NCBI GenBank assembly: GCA_030698575.1
Contig: JAUYMQ010000002.1
Location: 1 to 6,167 of the forward strand
Direction: 5' to 3'
Length of the DNA: 6,167 bases
DNA from: Deltaproteobacteria bacterium
Lineage (GTDB): Bacteria > JAUYMQ01
The position numbers were made by a program, and so were the translations under genes. Shown here piece after piece: positions 4,840-6,167 of this stretch; position 1 is the first letter of the stretch, and every line of letters begins with the position of its first letter. The notes below the pieces were generated by a model. It was not told the DNA's origin and searched no databases. It saw only the letters and a program-made list of their open reading frames with translations.

Positions 4840-6167
4840 CTACCTCCGTTTGATGAGATCCAGAACCGAATCCGCCTGGCGCAGCTTCGCCATCTTCTCC
4901 GGGAAGCCGGGGTCTTCCAGGTACCGTGGCTTCAACGGCATGGGCAAGAGCACCTTTCGCCACTGCAGCTCCTCGATGATCGAGACGTGCCCGGATCCGA
5001 TCTTTCCAACGTAAAGCGGTTCCAGCTCTCCTCCGCCCTTCAGGTAGTCGAGCAGCTTGACGAGCCCCCGGAGATAGACGATGTCCTTGGTGAACCCGCC
5101 TCCCCTGAAGAGCCGCATCGTTATCATGAAAGCCATGCGCTGCTCAAAGTCGTAGGAGCGGTCCAGCTCGCGAAAGACGTCGATGAAGCTTGCACCGGAC
5201 ACCATGCGATCAGCCGCGGTCACGCGCGCAGCCAGCAGCCGGAGCCTTGGCCGGCTCAGGCCGCCCGCCAGGTATTCGGCCACCACGGCAAGTGATTCCT
5301 GCAGCTCCTCGTACTGCGGCAACCCGACGAAGAGCTGCCTGAATGGCTGCGCCCGGCCGTTGAAGTAGGTCACGACGTGGGTGCCGACTTCGTGCTGGAG
5401 CAGCGCCGCGATCCGGGACATCGGGATCTGCGACTGGCTTCCGATGAGCAGGTTCCCGCGTGAGACGAGCAGGCCCGTGACGTCGTCGCGGACCTCGGCC
5501 TTCGACGACAGCTCGGGATAGCGCGCGCGGTAGTACTTGAACTCCTCCTCCGCCCGCGCGGCGAACCCCTTGGCGTCGACGTGGCCCTTGCCCGAATCGT
5601 CGCGGCTGCGCGAGGGAACGTTGTCGAGAATCTTCCTGGCCAGCCTGAGCAGCGGGGAGCCGGGTCTTCCATAGAGCTGCAGGCTGCCGTAGAGAAAGCG
5701 CTTGGTCCCCAGATCACTGAGCATGCTCAGCCGCCGGTCGAGATCCTCCTGCTGGTCACGGAACAATGCGGCGAGGGACGGATCCTCTATGCGCTCGATC
5801 GGGATCGCGAAGAGCCGGCGCTTGAGAAGGCTTGGATCGACCGGTCGCGGGCGGTAGGCGAACCGCGGCGTCCTCTCGAATCGCTTCGACCGGAAATGCC
5901 GCCACTCGGGTTCGGGATTGGATGGCGTCACTTGCAGCAGGAAGTCGAAGGCGTGGCTCACCTCGGCCAGCTCGCGATCGACCTTCCAGACTGCCTTCAC
6001 GACCTTTCGCCGTCCGAGCGCGTGATAGTGGGGTGCGGAGTGCGTGGTCTCGGTGCGCGAGAACTCGAAGAACGATCGCCGCACCGCGTTGGAGAGCCCG
6101 CGGTGCAACGCCCTCCGTATCATCGGGAATACCTTGCCGGTCGCCTGGCTCTGGTAGATGGGGAGGA
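4840..6167 (-). CDS. DUF1704/QEGLA-motif zincin-like metallopeptidase (start beyond right edge or at 6123)
   Basis: The frame is open to the window edge. An ATG at 6123 would give 427 residues (numbering used here), but the upstream codons read LPIYQSQATGKVFP without a stop, so the protein may be longer; some homologues, as I recall, carry an N-formylglutamate amidohydrolase-like domain there. The core matches the DUF1704 family, often named flavohemoglobin expression-modulating QEGLA motif protein: VDRELAEVSHAFDFLLQVTPSN (48-69, an early family motif), LLIGSQSQIP (225-234), HEVGTH (244-249) and EELQESLAV (272-280). HExxxH plus the downstream Glu fits a zinc site; the eukaryotic relatives (MATCAP) are tubulin tyrosine carboxypeptidases. 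QESLA replaces the usual QEGLA. No signal peptide or membrane segment is visible. It is the first seen gene of the operon with the ATP-grasp ligase, so a job in trimming or recycling an amide-linked glutamyl or peptide product is reasonable inference; no bacterial substrate is known to me. Confidence 0.8.
   Translation of the reverse strand, partial: LPIYQSQATGKVFPMIRRALHRGLSNAVRRSFFEFSRTETTHSAPHYHALGRRKVVKAVWKVDRELAEVSHAFDFLLQVTPSNPEPEWRHFRSKRFERTPRFAYRPRPVDPSLLKRRLFAIPIERIEDPSLAALFRDQQEDLDRRLSMLSDLGTKRFLYGSLQLYGRPGSPLLRLARKILDNVPSRSRDDSGKGHVDAKGFAARAEEEFKYYRARYPELSSKAEVRDDVTGLLVSRGNLLIGSQSQIPMSRIAALLQHEVGTHVVTYFNGRAQPFRQLFVGLPQYEELQESLAVVAEYLAGGLSRPRLRLLAARVTAADRMVSGASFIDVFRELDRSYDFEQRMAFMITMRLFRGGGFTKDIVYLRGLVKLLDYLKGGGELEPLYVGKIGSGHVSIIEELQWRKVLLPMPLKPRYLEDPGFPEKMAKLRQADSVLDLIKRR
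4843..4847 (-). promoter_or_regulatory. Ribosome binding site of the ATP-grasp gene, inside the end of the upstream gene
   Basis: GGAGG on the - strand lies 9 nt before the ATG at 4833 and directly before the TAG (4840-4842) that ends the metallopeptidase gene. The RBS is therefore covered by ribosomes finishing the upstream gene, the usual layout for translational coupling and roughly matched output of the two proteins. Confidence 0.65.

Noticed and set aside
3826-5295. 489-codon open frame on the + strand opposite the ATP-grasp and metallopeptidase genes
   Set aside because: It runs across two confident - strand genes and their junction and has shadow-type composition (rich in His, Asp, Val, Leu, Arg) with no recognisable motif.

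Overview
The window comes from a high-GC bacterium with strong G/C third-position bias. The dispersed palindrome near position 550, the protein styles and the gene mix would suit a Deltaproteobacteria-like or similar uncultured high-GC proteobacterial lineage. That placement is only an impression, because no rRNA or other marker gene is present.

Layout, left to right. (1) Positions 2-463, + strand: the 3' end of a mutY adenine DNA glycosylase gene, holding the last Fe-S cysteine and the whole C-terminal NUDIX-like domain. (2) Positions 464-737: intergenic. It holds an imperfect inverted repeat of about 105 bp of the widespread type whose spurious translation reads CHCEERSDEAI, then a good sigma70-type promoter and a short leader. 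(3) Positions 738-1895, + strand: a complete acyl-CoA dehydrogenase gene, apparently transcribed alone. (4) Positions 1864-6167, - strand: a tight three-gene operon read from right to left. It runs from a DUF1704/QEGLA-type zincin-like metallopeptidase (open at the right edge), through a glutathione-synthetase-like ATP-grasp ligase, to a CPA1-type cation/proton antiporter with a C-terminal RCK (TrkA-N) domain. The gaps are 6 and 26 nt.

The antiporter gene is split by a frameshift in a (GC)5 run at 2380-2389. The two frames together make a continuous 633-residue protein if one GC unit is restored. Its last codons overlap the end of the acyl-CoA dehydrogenase gene tail to tail by 32 bp.

The - strand operon is the most interesting part. 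A predicted peptide/amide ligase, a predicted peptidase and an RCK-gated ion antiporter are co-transcribed, with junctions that suggest translational coupling. By analogy with glutathione-gated Kef systems, one can infer that the ligase makes a small glutamyl-type peptide or a peptide tag, the metallopeptidase trims or turns it over, and the antiporter responds to it or to the same stress. This is inference from context; none of the three substrates can be read from the sequence.
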